From assembly GCA_963665735.1 (NCBI GenBank), contig OY762444.1:62001-126000 (forward strand): 64,000 bases of DNA, given 5' to 3'. The DNA is from CATOSK01 sp963665735 (GTDB taxonomy: Bacteria > Chloroflexota > Dehalococcoidia > Lucifugimonadales > UBA3495). The notes beneath the pieces were generated by a model, which worked only from the letters and a program-made list of their open reading frames with translations, was not told where the DNA came from and searched no databases. The translations under genes and the position numbers were made by a program. Shown here in pieces: positions 40,086-48,886 of this stretch; position 1 is the stretch's first letter, and every line of letters begins with the position of its first letter.

Positions 40086-43000
40086 CTAGAATATGTCCGA
40101 CGGGTCGACGTCCAAGTCGGTGGGCGGTTCCTCCCCGGTAAAATCCCGCCACCAATCCTCAAACGCTTCCTGCCCGTACTTGTCCCGCAACCGTCCCAGG
40201 TGGACTTTCACCTGCAAAACTACGGGCAGGTTGTATTCCAGCGCCAGTTGGTGCGTCCGGGCTACCCATTCCAGCGCCCCCGGTATGTCGTCCTGTTCCT
40301 CCGCGACCATCCCCAACTGGCCGTAGGTGCGGGAGGCCCGTTGCACGTCGCCCAGTTCCTCGAAAATTTCCCGGGCCTGGTGGTACCAGTTGGCCGCTTC
40401 TTCATACCGCTTTTGTTCGTGGAACAACACACCGAGTTGACGGCACTCGTCGCCCACCGCCCGGCGGTTGCCCACCATTTCCCACTGGGTCAGCGCCGCC
40501 TTGAACCACTCTTCGGCCTCGTCGTAGATGATGCCCCGGTTCTGTTGCAGCAGCCCCAGGTGGTGAAACTCCACCGCCATCTGTTCTTCCATGCCCAGGC
40601 GGTCACTCAGATTCAACGCCTGTTCGTACCAGTCTATGGCGTCGTCAAACAGGTACTGCGAATGGCAAACCGTCCCGAGTTCGTGGAAAATCAAGACCGC
40701 AGTTTCCTCGTCCCGCTGCTCTTCGACGATGGCCCGCGCCCGGTGATACCAGCTTTCCGCCTCTTGGTACTCGAACTTCAGCTGGGAAACCGCCCCCAAC
40801 GCCCGATAATCCTTGACCATTTCCTCTTCGTCGGGCAGCCGCTGGTGGATGTCCAGGGCTTTCTGGTACCACTCTTTCGCATCGGTGTAGTAACGCTGGT
40901 ACTGCTTGACCTGGCCCAGGGCAAAGTAGTCGTCGGCCACCGAAGGGGGGTCCTCCCCGCCTTCAATAATCTCCAGGGATTGCCTCAGCCAGCCCTCAGC
41001 TTCGTCCAACCTTCCCCGGCGCATGGCAATCAACCCGAACTGGTGGCACACCGCCGCCGTCCGGGGGTCGGCCCCGGTGTCGGATTGTGCCGTCAGGTAT
41101 TGGTGAAGTTGCCGGTTCAGGTCTTCGGCGTATTGCAGTTCTCCCAGGTCAACCGCTTCGTTGGCCTCGGTGCCCAGCAGGTACAGCCACAAATCGGCGG
41201 CCCCCCGACCCTCGGCTTCTTCCGCTGTTTCCCCGACTGTTTCCAGCAGTTGCCGCCGCAGCCGCCGCAACTCGGCAAACCGTTTCTGCATCCGGTAAAC
41301 CTGGGCCAACGGCTGAATCAAAAGCTGGGAGTTGTCCCAGTCTCCCGACTCCAACGCTAATCCCAACGCCTGGGTTAAGTTCCCTTCCTCGGCCAGGATA
41401 GCCGTCACCCCGGAGTCCTGGTTTTCGTAAAGGGATTCCATGAAGTAGTCGGCGGTGTCGGCATAGACCCGCACAAACTCCCGCTCCAACTGGCCCAGAC
41501 CCGGCCCGCGCACCTGCTGGCCCAGCTTGCGCCCGTAGAACCAGGGCAGGGCCGGGTGTATCTGGTAAACGCTGGGCGAAATCCCTTCCAGGAAACCGGA
41601 GGCCAGCCCCTGCCGCAGCAGCGTCCGGCAGGCCCCCCAGCCCAGTTCTTCGCCCATCACTCCCCGGTAGGTAGGTTCGCTGACGATGTGGTTCAGAATG
41701 TCCATCATCACCCGGCGCTGGAACAGCGACAGGAAGGGTAGATGTGTCCTGCTTCGCCGCGACATCCGGCTCCAGGAATACTCCATTATGGCGGTCAGGT
41801 AAGCGTCGCGCCCCTCTTCCCGGCTGGAATCGGGCAAGCCTTCCAGCGTCCGCGCCAATTCCGCCGCCAGCGCCGAGGCCGGCACGTCCTTCAGCAACGG
41901 CAACGCCACCTGCATCGCCAACGGATGCCCTTCCACCGATTCCAGAAGTTCCGGGATTTCCGCCGTCAACCGACTCGGTTCGATTCCCGCCTTGTCAATT
42001 ATGGCCGATGCCAGTTCCACCCGGTCGTCGCCTTGCAGTCCCCCCAGCCGTTGCACCCCGTGGGGCGCGGCCAGCCAATCCTCATCCTCTCGCCGGGTCA
42101 CCAGCAACGCCCAGCTTGGCCCGTCCTGAGTCACGTCGGCCAGAAAGCTGTTCAACTCCCCTTGTTCCTCAGTGTCCAGCAACCCCGGCCCGCCGGTGGG
42201 GAACCCGGCGATATTTTCCACGTTGTCCCAAATCAACAGCGACGGATGCTCTTGCAGGTATTCCGTGACCCACTGCCTTTGTTGGCCGATGCTCATGTCG
42301 GCGAAGGACAGGCCGGCGATGCTGGTGCCGATTTCGTGGACGATGCGTTCCATCCCCGACGGGTGCGATGCCTCAAAGGTGGTGTAGTAAACGCCTCCGG
42401 GCCGTACTCCCCGGCCAATCCGCTGGAACCAGCGGGCCATTCCCAGGGCCAACTCGGTCTTGCCCACTCCCGTATTCCCGGTAAGCACGACCGCCGATTT
42501 TTCCCGCAGTGTCTTGACCAGCCCATCGAACTCGGAATCCCTGCCCACCAGCCCCCAAGCTCCCGCGGCCGGCAGTTGCAACTCAACCTGCACTTCCCGT
42601 TGCGGTTGAATCATCGGCGACGCCAGCGGGTCGGTTTGTTCTACTTCTATGGCGGCCGGCGTGTATTCCATCCCTTGAAAGACCTGGGGAATCGTCCAGT
42701 CCCAATTGACTTGCTTTCCCGCCAGGGTCAGCCGCAGGGGAGCATCCATCAACGCTTTCCTGGCCTGCGCTACGCCCCGACCGATGTCGTTCCCCCGCAC
42801 CAAGGCTTGATGCAATTGCCGCAGGAAAGCGTCCCGCGCCGCCCGGTCACCCAGGGGGCTGCCCAGGGTTATCACCAATGGAACCCCGCCTTGGGCTATG
42901 GCCGCCGCCAATTCCGCCGTCTTGCCCGTTCCGTTCAGCAAGACCACCGGCGTCCGGGCCTGTGCCAGCAGACGGCCCAACTCAGCCCCTGTCACTTCCC

Positions 43001-43730
43001 GGCCTTCTACCCCCTCAGTTTCCAGCAGCAGGTTTCCGTTGTCCGCCGCCGTCACCCCGTCCAGATGAACCAGGTGGTAACGCCCGGCCCGTTCCGCCAG
43101 AAACTCCGTCAGCCCTTCCCGCGTCGCCGGGGTGGCCCAGTCCAACTCTACCTGAACGTCCAGCGATTCCAGGGCCTCCGCCGAATCCGCCGCCAACCCG
43201 CCGCCAGCGGTTGCGGCGCTCTCTGCTCGCGGTGTTACCAGCAGGACGTTCAATTGGTCGGCGGGGAGTTCGGCGTCAAAAGCCGGCAATTCCCCGGCGT
43301 CCAACCTCCTGACCACCGACGCCATATCCGCCGCCGGGTATCCCGCCTGGGTCTCGTTCATCAATTCCCAGGGCAGCCCCAGGAACTCGGCACGGCGGGA
43401 AACGATGCTCAACTCGGTCTCCGCCAACCCCTGCTCCCTGGCTGCGGCGAAAATGCCCCGGGCCTCGTCATTGCCGTTAAAGACCGCCTCAAAGAATAAC
43501 CGCCCCAGGTTCCGCAGGGCGTTTTCGATGGCCTCCGCTCTGGCCTTGGCCTGACCAAAGGGCCGCGTGCGGTACTCCCGGAAAAACCATTGGATTTCCT
43601 GCAATTCCGCAGTTTCCAGGGGGTTGCGGAAATCCACCGGGGGCGCGCTCCGCCAGACATCCCCCGCCCGGCTGACCAATTGCAACTGGCCCGAATCGGC
43701 CAAATCGTGAATCTCTAGCGTCTGGGTCAC
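40086..43730 (-). CDS. degenerate CHAT-like / NB-ARC STAND NTPase / TPR protein
   Basis: 1214 residues. Residues about 1-340 resemble a CHAT peptidase-like domain, including the late DAFLRQLHQALVRGNDIGRG segment. The catalytic His region reads YHLVHLDGVT (about 218-227), and the Cys position reads VVLLNGTGKT (about 262-271), so the Cys is missing. Residues about 395-700 are a STAND/NB-ARC NTPase with Walker A LTGNTGVGKTEL (about 416-427), Walker B SLLIWDNVE (about 497-505) and a LLVTRRED sensor segment. Residues about 790-1190 hold tetratricopeptide repeats (e.g. ADDYFALGQVKQYQRYYTDA). Such proteins sense a signal on the TPR and switch by nucleotide binding. No separate effector gene is adjacent. 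Immune or regulatory use is possible; neither is proven. Confidence 0.85.
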   Translation of the reverse strand: MTQTLEIHDLADSGQLQLVSRAGDVWRSAPPVDFRNPLETAELQEIQWFFREYRTRPFGQAKARAEAIENALRNLGRLFFEAVFNGNDEARGIFAAAREQGLAETELSIVSRRAEFLGLPWELMNETQAGYPAADMASVVRRLDAGELPAFDAELPADQLNVLLVTPRAESAATAGGGLAADSAEALESLDVQVELDWATPATREGLTEFLAERAGRYHLVHLDGVTAADNGNLLLETEGVEGREVTGAELGRLLAQARTPVVLLNGTGKTAELAAAIAQGGVPLVITLGSPLGDRAARDAFLRQLHQALVRGNDIGRGVAQARKALMDAPLRLTLAGKQVNWDWTIPQVFQGMEYTPAAIEVEQTDPLASPMIQPQREVQVELQLPAAGAWGLVGRDSEFDGLVKTLREKSAVVLTGNTGVGKTELALGMARWFQRIGRGVRPGGVYYTTFEASHPSGMERIVHEIGTSIAGLSFADMSIGQQRQWVTEYLQEHPSLLIWDNVENIAGFPTGGPGLLDTEEQGELNSFLADVTQDGPSWALLVTRREDEDWLAAPHGVQRLGGLQGDDRVELASAIIDKAGIEPSRLTAEIPELLESVEGHPLAMQVALPLLKDVPASALAAELARTLEGLPDSSREEGRDAYLTAIMEYSWSRMSRRSRTHLPFLSLFQRRVMMDILNHIVSEPTYRGVMGEELGWGACRTLLRQGLASGFLEGISPSVYQIHPALPWFYGRKLGQQVRGPGLGQLEREFVRVYADTADYFMESLYENQDSGVTAILAEEGNLTQALGLALESGDWDNSQLLIQPLAQVYRMQKRFAELRRLRRQLLETVGETAEEAEGRGAADLWLYLLGTEANEAVDLGELQYAEDLNRQLHQYLTAQSDTGADPRTAAVCHQFGLIAMRRGRLDEAEGWLRQSLEIIEGGEDPPSVADDYFALGQVKQYQRYYTDAKEWYQKALDIHQRLPDEEEMVKDYRALGAVSQLKFEYQEAESWYHRARAIVEEQRDEETAVLIFHELGTVCHSQYLFDDAIDWYEQALNLSDRLGMEEQMAVEFHHLGLLQQNRGIIYDEAEEWFKAALTQWEMVGNRRAVGDECRQLGVLFHEQKRYEEAANWYHQAREIFEELGDVQRASRTYGQLGMVAEEQDDIPGALEWVARTHQLALEYNLPVVLQVKVHLGRLRDKYGQEAFEDWWRDFTGEEPPTDLDVDPSDIF

Positions 43731-43763
43731 TGCTTGCTCCTCACCTGAAGTTACCCAACCACG

Positions 43764-43778
43764 GCATTATACTATAAT
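43764..43778. promoter_or_regulatory. bidirectional -10 boxes between divergent genes
   Basis: ATTATACTATAAT is nearly palindromic and gives TATAAT on both strands (plus 43773-43778; minus 43769-43764). It lies between the CHAT/STAND gene (minus) and the PNPOx-like gene (plus). -35 boxes are weak. Confidence 0.4.
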
Positions 43779-43800
43779 CAGCAATTGGAGACGGGCGGAT

Positions 43801-43827
43801 GTAGGGGCGGGTTTCAAACCCGCCCGC
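43801..43827. repeat. GTAGGGGCGGG palindromic repeat
   Basis: GTAGGGGCGGGTTTCAAACC followed by CGCCC forms a hairpin. Family members lie near 21517, 52276 and 53660. Confidence 0.8.
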
Positions 43828-43881
43828 ACTGCCGCCGGGATTGTCGCACCCGAATCACATCGCAAGACAGCAGGTAGAACA

Positions 43882-44301
43882 ATGATAAACGTAACCGGAG
43901 AAATGCAGGAACTCATTGACACCGCCCACGCCGACGGCCTGACTTGTCTGGTTGGCACCGCCTCCGCCGACGGGCGGCCCCAGATTAGCCCCAAGGGCAG
44001 CGTGTTGGTCTTTGACCCGGAAACCCTGGCCTACTGGGAACGAGCCCGCCGTTCCGCCCTGGAAAACGTGGCCGACAACCCGCAGGTGGTCATTTACTAC
44101 CGCAACCCGGCCCGGCATCTGACCTGGCGGTTCCACGGCGTAGCCGAAGTTTACGACAGTGGCCCCATCTGGGAAGAGGTCATGTCCCGCACCGTCCAGG
44201 ACGAACTGGACCGCGACCCGGAACGCCAGGGTGCCGCCGTGCTGGTCAGGCTGGAAAGCATCACCGAGTTATCCGGCAACGTCCTCCAACAAAAAGACTA
44301 A
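43882..44301 (+). CDS. pyridoxamine 5'-phosphate oxidase-like flavoprotein
   Basis: 139 residues with the split-barrel FMN-binding fold. It opens MINVTGEMQELIDTAHADGL. TCLVGTASADGRPQISPKGS (about 25-44) is the flavin-binding strand pair, and NPQVVIYYRNPARHLTWRFHG lies near the middle. The small family members reduce or bind quinones, F420 or heme, or lack known activity; true PNPOx is longer. It is a single gene divergent from the CHAT/STAND gene, with a repeat in its leader. Confidence 0.85.
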   Translation: MINVTGEMQELIDTAHADGLTCLVGTASADGRPQISPKGSVLVFDPETLAYWERARRSALENVADNPQVVIYYRNPARHLTWRFHGVAEVYDSGPIWEEVMSRTVQDELDRDPERQGAAVLVRLESITELSGNVLQQKD

Positions 44302-44322
44302 CTCCATCCCGCCGCCCAACCC

Positions 44323-44485
44323 GTAGGGGCGCACGGCCGTGCGCCCCTACGTCGCCGACGACACAATCCCCCAACCGTCATTCCCGCGAAAGCGGGAATC
44401 CACAAGCCATCGGGAAAACCAAGCTTGCCCCACCAAGAACCCAACTCAACACCCCCTACCAGGGAGGGGGTTGGGGTGGGGGTAA
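44323..44485. repeat. three dispersed repeats
   Basis: A 28-bp perfect palindrome GTAGGGGCGCACGGCC... (44323-44350), a GTCATTCCCGCGAAAGCGGG unit (44377-44403), and the C-rich/G-rich palindrome near 44452-44485, which abuts the stop of the acyl-CoA synthetase gene. Confidence 0.8.
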
Positions 44486-44488
44486 TCC

Positions 44489-46612
44489 CTAAAACACCGT
44501 CAGCGCGTCCGCCGCCTTGACGCCTTGGCCTTGGTGCAAGACCATCAGCGGGTTGATGTCCAACTCGGACAGTTGCCCTTCCAGGTTGCAGGCCAGATGC
44601 GAAACCTTGACCAGCGTATCCGCCAGCGCGTCAACGTCGGCCTCCGGCGCCCCCCGGAATCCTTGCAGCAGCCGCGCCCCCTTGACCTGGTTAATCATTC
44701 CCAGGGCTTCCGACTTGGTGACCGGGCATTGCCGCAGCGCAACGTCGTTATAGACCTCCACCATCACGCCGCCGGTGCCGAAGAGCAGAATCGGCCCAAG
44801 TTGCGGGTCATACGAAACTCCCGCGATGACTTCGACCCCGCCGGAAACCATTTCCTGCACCAAAGCCCCGTTGATGACGGCTTGCGGGGCATACCCCCGG
44901 CAACTGACCATTATCTCGCTGAATGCCGCCTTGACCTCTTCCGGGCTGTTCAGGCCCAGGCGGATCCCCCCAGCTTCCGTCTTGTGCAGAATGTCCGGCG
45001 AGTCCACCTTCAACGCTACCGGAAACCGGATGCGTTCCGCCGTTTCCGCCGCTTCCTCTGCCGACGCCGCCACTCCTTCCCTGGTTACGGGAATCCCCCA
45101 CGCGGCTATCAACTGCTTGCTTTCATACTCCGACAACGCTGCCGGCCCGTCCCCAACCTTCAACTCCGCCAGTTTCGCGGTTTGGCTCGCGCTGATTTCC
45201 GGGGCAGCCCCGAATCCGGCCGCCGCCCGCCGTTCCTGGAAAGCGTGGTAGTCAATCAGGCTCCGCAACCCCATCGCCAACTTGTCCGGCACGTAAAAAA
45301 CGGGTATCCGGGCCTCTTTCAACCGGGGCAGCCCCGAATCGGCCCCCCTGGTTCCCGTCCACAGGAACGCTACCCCCTTATCGCTGGTGTCCCGCTGGGC
45401 AATGACTTGCTCCGCCTGGGCGTCGGCCCCGGCGCTGGCTACCACCAGGTTGCCCACCTCCGGCTCTTCAATCAGGAACCGCATTATTTCCGGGAAGGAA
45501 TCGCTGTTGGCGAAACCCGTTACGTCCGACGGGTTGGCCGCCCACCCGAACCCTTTTAGAATGTCGTTGATTCCGTCCTTGGCCCGGTCAGTGAGCAGCG
45601 GCAGGTCAATCCCCGCTTGACCGCACATATCCGCCGTCAATGAACTGATGCCGCCAGAGTGGGAAACCACCGCCACCCCCGGCTTGCCGGGCTTGGGCAT
45701 ATTGGCCAGCAGGTGCGACACTTCCAGCAGTTCATCATAGTCCTGCACCCGGATAACGCCGTACTGGGAAAACACTTCGTCATACAGCGCATCCACCCCG
45801 GTCAACGCCGCCGTGTGGGAACGGGCGGCCCGCGCCCCCAGGTCGGAACGCCCAATCTTAATCAGCACGATGGGCTTTTCCCGCTCCGCCGCCAGCCGGG
45901 CCACCTCGGTGAACTTGCGGGCGTCCTTGAATCCCTCGACAAACCCGGCAATCACCTTCACCCCGTCATCGTCCAGCAGGTAGCGGGCGAAGTCGCAGAA
46001 GTCCAGGTCGGCCTCATTCCCCGTTGAGATGATATGACTTAACCCGATGCCTTCCTCCACCGCCCGCGTCAGGAACGGCCCGAAGGCCGACGCCCCGCTC
46101 TGGCAAATCAGACCCACCGGCCCGGTAAGTCCGTCCGAACCCCGCGATGATGAACTGGCCCAAATGTCATCCCGCACGTTGGCCAGCCCCAGGCAGTTAG
46201 GTCCGCTGAACCGCATCCCCGATTCCACGGCGAACCGTCCCAACTCTCCCTGCAAGTCCGCCCGGTCGTCCTCGCCCCGCTCGGAAAACCCCGCCGATAT
46301 TACTATGGCCGCCCGACTCCCCTTTTCGTGGCTTTCCTTCAATACGTCCAAAACCCGGTGGTAAGGCACCACCACACCCACCACGTCCGGTGCCTCCGGC
46401 AGGTCGCTGACGCTGGGGTAGGCTTTGGTTTCCATAATCTCATCGTACCGGGGGTTGACTGGATAGACCCGCACCCGGTCTTTGGCTTTCAGCATGGCGT
46501 TGAGCATCCGCCCGCCGTACTGCATCCGCGGCGTCGCCCCCACGATTGCCACCGACTCCGGGTTAAGCATCTTGTGAATAGACGCCAGTTGACTTTCGCT
46601 CCAATACTCCAT
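44489..46612 (-). CDS. NDP-forming acyl-CoA synthetase family protein (fused subunits)
   Basis: 707 residues: a CoA-binding domain (LNPESVAIVGATP at about residue 15), succinyl-CoA-ligase-like domains with GLICQSGASAFGPFLTRAV, the phosphohistidine-type segment ARSHTAALTG, and a C-terminal ATP-grasp domain (YESKQLIAAWGIPVTREG, KVDSPDILHKTEAGGI, LLFGTGGVMVEVYND). It matches the fused alpha-beta acetate-CoA ligase (ADP-forming)/Pat-like family. It could make or break acyl-CoA with ATP/ADP; the acyl group is unknown. The start ATG 46612 has GAGAGG 6 nt upstream; the 70 in-frame residues before it run through repeats and were excluded. Confidence 0.88.
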   Translation of the reverse strand: MEYWSESQLASIHKMLNPESVAIVGATPRMQYGGRMLNAMLKAKDRVRVYPVNPRYDEIMETKAYPSVSDLPEAPDVVGVVVPYHRVLDVLKESHEKGSRAAIVISAGFSERGEDDRADLQGELGRFAVESGMRFSGPNCLGLANVRDDIWASSSSRGSDGLTGPVGLICQSGASAFGPFLTRAVEEGIGLSHIISTGNEADLDFCDFARYLLDDDGVKVIAGFVEGFKDARKFTEVARLAAEREKPIVLIKIGRSDLGARAARSHTAALTGVDALYDEVFSQYGVIRVQDYDELLEVSHLLANMPKPGKPGVAVVSHSGGISSLTADMCGQAGIDLPLLTDRAKDGINDILKGFGWAANPSDVTGFANSDSFPEIMRFLIEEPEVGNLVVASAGADAQAEQVIAQRDTSDKGVAFLWTGTRGADSGLPRLKEARIPVFYVPDKLAMGLRSLIDYHAFQERRAAAGFGAAPEISASQTAKLAELKVGDGPAALSEYESKQLIAAWGIPVTREGVAASAEEAAETAERIRFPVALKVDSPDILHKTEAGGIRLGLNSPEEVKAAFSEIMVSCRGYAPQAVINGALVQEMVSGGVEVIAGVSYDPQLGPILLFGTGGVMVEVYNDVALRQCPVTKSEALGMINQVKGARLLQGFRGAPEADVDALADTLVKVSHLACNLEGQLSELDINPLMVLHQGQGVKAADALTVF

Positions 46613-46703
46613 CGAAAACCTCTCCCGTGAATAACCCGCCCTAAAATCCCTTCCCGAAAGGGAAAAACCAGGGTCGTTTAATTTTCCGTCCACCCGTGGG
46701 TAT

Positions 46704-46866
46704 GTAATTCTGAGCAAAGCGAAGAATCTAAAATTCTTGCCTTCGCCGACGTCACCTTGCCCGTAGAATTTTAGACCCTTCCCTTCGTTCAGGGTAACAA
46801 ACAAAAGACTCTGGGGAAGCAATCAAGCTCCGTCCCCCTTGATGGGGGAAGGTTGGGATGGGGGTG
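46704..46866. repeat. three dispersed repeats upstream of the acyl-CoA synthetase
   Basis: In the 276-base gap: a GTAATTCTGAGCAAAGCGAA unit (46704-46729), an inverted CCTTCGTTCAGGGTAAC unit (46765-46799), and the C-rich/G-rich palindrome with GGATGGGGGTGA tail (46833-46866). No gene is seen. Confidence 0.75.
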
Positions 46867-46888
46867 AAAATCCGGCTTTTCGCAGCCT

Positions 46889-48607
46889 CTAAGTCTCCCC
46901 CGCCGTCCGCAGGTCGGCCCGCCAATCATCTGGGCTGGGTTCCCGGTCAACAATCACGTCCACCACCGCCGGCAGCCCCGACGCCTGCGCCTGCCGGAGG
47001 GTGTCGGGCAAGTCCCGGGAATCGTTGACCTGAATACCAAAGGCCCCCATTCCCCGGGCCACCGCTCCGTTGTCCGTCTGCACGAACTCCGACGCGATTT
47101 CCCGCCCCGGTTCCTGGTGGTCCAGCACCATCCCCAGCGCGCTGTCGTTGAACACCACGCACAGAATCGGCAGCCCGTACTGCACCGCCGTGGACAGGGC
47201 GTTGCACGTCATCATGTAGCCGCCGTCCCCGGTAACGCAGCATACCGGCTGGTCGGGGTAGGCCAACTTCAACGCCACCGCCGCCGGCAGTCCCCAGCCC
47301 ATTCCCGCAGTGCCTCCGGGGGCGTAAAAGGTCTTGGCGCCCTGGGCCTGGTAGAAGTGCGCCATCCAGGTGCGGTTGTTCCCCGCGTCCAGCGAGAAAA
47401 TCGTGTCCGCCGGCAGCGTTTCCTGCAATGTCGCCACCAGTCTTTGCGGCGTCACCGGCGAAGTGTCAATTCCCAACGCCGGATCGCTGTAAAACGCCCG
47501 GTCCAGCTTTTTCTGATTCAAACCCGACGCCCACTCCCGGCGGTTGTTTGCCGAACCCGCCGCCGCCTCTTGCGACGCCTCAATCAACTGAGCCATGATG
47601 CTGCCGGCGTCCCCGGTCAACCCCAACTCGATGGGAAACGTCCAACCGGCGTTGCGGTCGTCAATGTCAATCTGGATGATGCGTTGCTGCCGCGGGTTGA
47701 ATACGTTGGGGCTTTCCCGCACCGTGTCCTGCGGGCTTAACTTGGCCCCCACGATTACCACCGTATCCGCCTCCCCGATAACCTGGTTGGCCGCCGCTTG
47801 ACCGTAAACCCCCACCATGCCCAGCGAAAGAGGATGGGTCTCGGCGATGGCGCTCTTGCCCTTGTAGCTGGTAGCCACCGGCATATTCCACATTTCGGCC
47901 AACTCTTGCAGTTGACCGTGGGCCTCTGATACGTGGACGCCGTTCCCCGCCACCAACGCCGGCCGACGGGACTGCGACAGAATCTCCACCGCCCGCTCAA
48001 TGTCCTGGGGCGCGCTTTGCGGCTTGGCCGTGTTCATGTACCCGCCCGTGGGGTGGATGAAGGGCGGCGATTCCAGGTCAACTTCTCCGCCGATGGACGC
48101 GCTCCGCATCACCACCGCCGCCGGCCCCGGCCGGCCGCTGGTGGCGTGTTTCAAGGCCAACTGGGTTCCCAGCACCGCCTCCTTGGGGCTGGTGGCCAGC
48201 GTGGTGTACTTGGTCATGGACTTGAAAATGTTGGGCAGGTCAATGCTGCCGTACTCTCCCGCCCCGGACTGGTTGGCCGGATGCTGGGCCGAACCGCCGT
48301 CGGAAGTGTCCGTCAGTACCAGCATTGGCGAACTGCTCAGCATCGCCTCCATGATGCCGAAAGTGGCGTTGGAACCGATGAATAATCCCTGGCCCATGAC
48401 CACCGCCGGCTTGCCCGTGGCCCGCGCGTAGGCGTCGGCCATAATCGCCGCCGTCTGTTCGTGTCGGCAAAGAATAGCCTTGATACGGTCTTCTTTCCCG
48501 TACAGCAGGTTGAAAATCTGGCCCGTTCCGCCCCCGGGAATGCCAAAGACGTACTCGACTCCAGCCTCTTCCAGCGCCTGGACTATCAACTCATTGGCCT
48601 TGGGCAT
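46889..48607 (-). CDS. thiamine-diphosphate-dependent enzyme, paralog 3
   Basis: 572 residues. The opening PKANELIVQALEEAGVEYVF continues into the catalytic RHEQTAAIMADAYARATG, a mid-domain (VIVGAKLSPQDTVRESP), and the pyrophosphate site GDGGYMMTCNALSTAVQYG...NDSALGM (about 460-490). Among the three paralogs in this window it looks most like acetolactate synthase large subunits (RHEQ motif), but no small-subunit gene is present. ATG 48607 has GGAGG 8 nt upstream; the in-frame extension to 48682 is unsupported. It stands alone on the minus strand after the acyl-CoA synthetase gene's upstream region. Confidence 0.86.
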   Translation of the reverse strand: MPKANELIVQALEEAGVEYVFGIPGGGTGQIFNLLYGKEDRIKAILCRHEQTAAIMADAYARATGKPAVVMGQGLFIGSNATFGIMEAMLSSSPMLVLTDTSDGGSAQHPANQSGAGEYGSIDLPNIFKSMTKYTTLATSPKEAVLGTQLALKHATSGRPGPAAVVMRSASIGGEVDLESPPFIHPTGGYMNTAKPQSAPQDIERAVEILSQSRRPALVAGNGVHVSEAHGQLQELAEMWNMPVATSYKGKSAIAETHPLSLGMVGVYGQAAANQVIGEADTVVIVGAKLSPQDTVRESPNVFNPRQQRIIQIDIDDRNAGWTFPIELGLTGDAGSIMAQLIEASQEAAAGSANNRREWASGLNQKKLDRAFYSDPALGIDTSPVTPQRLVATLQETLPADTIFSLDAGNNRTWMAHFYQAQGAKTFYAPGGTAGMGWGLPAAVALKLAYPDQPVCCVTGDGGYMMTCNALSTAVQYGLPILCVVFNDSALGMVLDHQEPGREIASEFVQTDNGAVARGMGAFGIQVNDSRDLPDTLRQAQASGLPAVVDVIVDREPSPDDWRADLRTAGET

Positions 48608-48715
48608 GGACTCTTCCTCCGTATCGCCGGATTCGTCAACCCTTCCGGGGCAGCCTGCCAGCGATAATAACCTTGACCGCAAACCCGGTCAAGGCAACCT
48701 CCGCTGCCAGCTCGT

Positions 48716-48775
48716 CATACCGGCGAAAGCCGGTATCCAGAAATCCTTGCCAATGCGGATGTTGGCCTTCCATTC
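48716..48775. repeat. GTCATACCGG palindromic repeat with tail
   Basis: GTCATACCGGCGAAAGCCGG... followed by the common tail AGAAATCCTTGCC...GATGTTGGCCTTC. The same tail follows copies at 8546, 19913 and 51104. Confidence 0.75.
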
Positions 48776-48831
48776 CCTTCCCCTGTCAAAGGGCTGGGAT
48801 TTGCCCCCCGCTTAATGCGTCTCCCAAAAAG

Positions 48832-48860
48832 AAAGACCCCGCCAATCCGACAGGGTCTTT
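48832..48860 (-). terminator. rho-independent terminator of the permease operon
   Basis: AAAGACCC (48832-48839) and GGGTCTTT (48853-48860) form an 8-bp stem with a 13-nt loop. On the minus strand CTTTTTGGG follows. It lies 27 nt beyond the stop of the permease gene at 48887. Confidence 0.85.
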
Positions 48861-48886
48861 CACATGGGACTTAATACAACCGGCGG

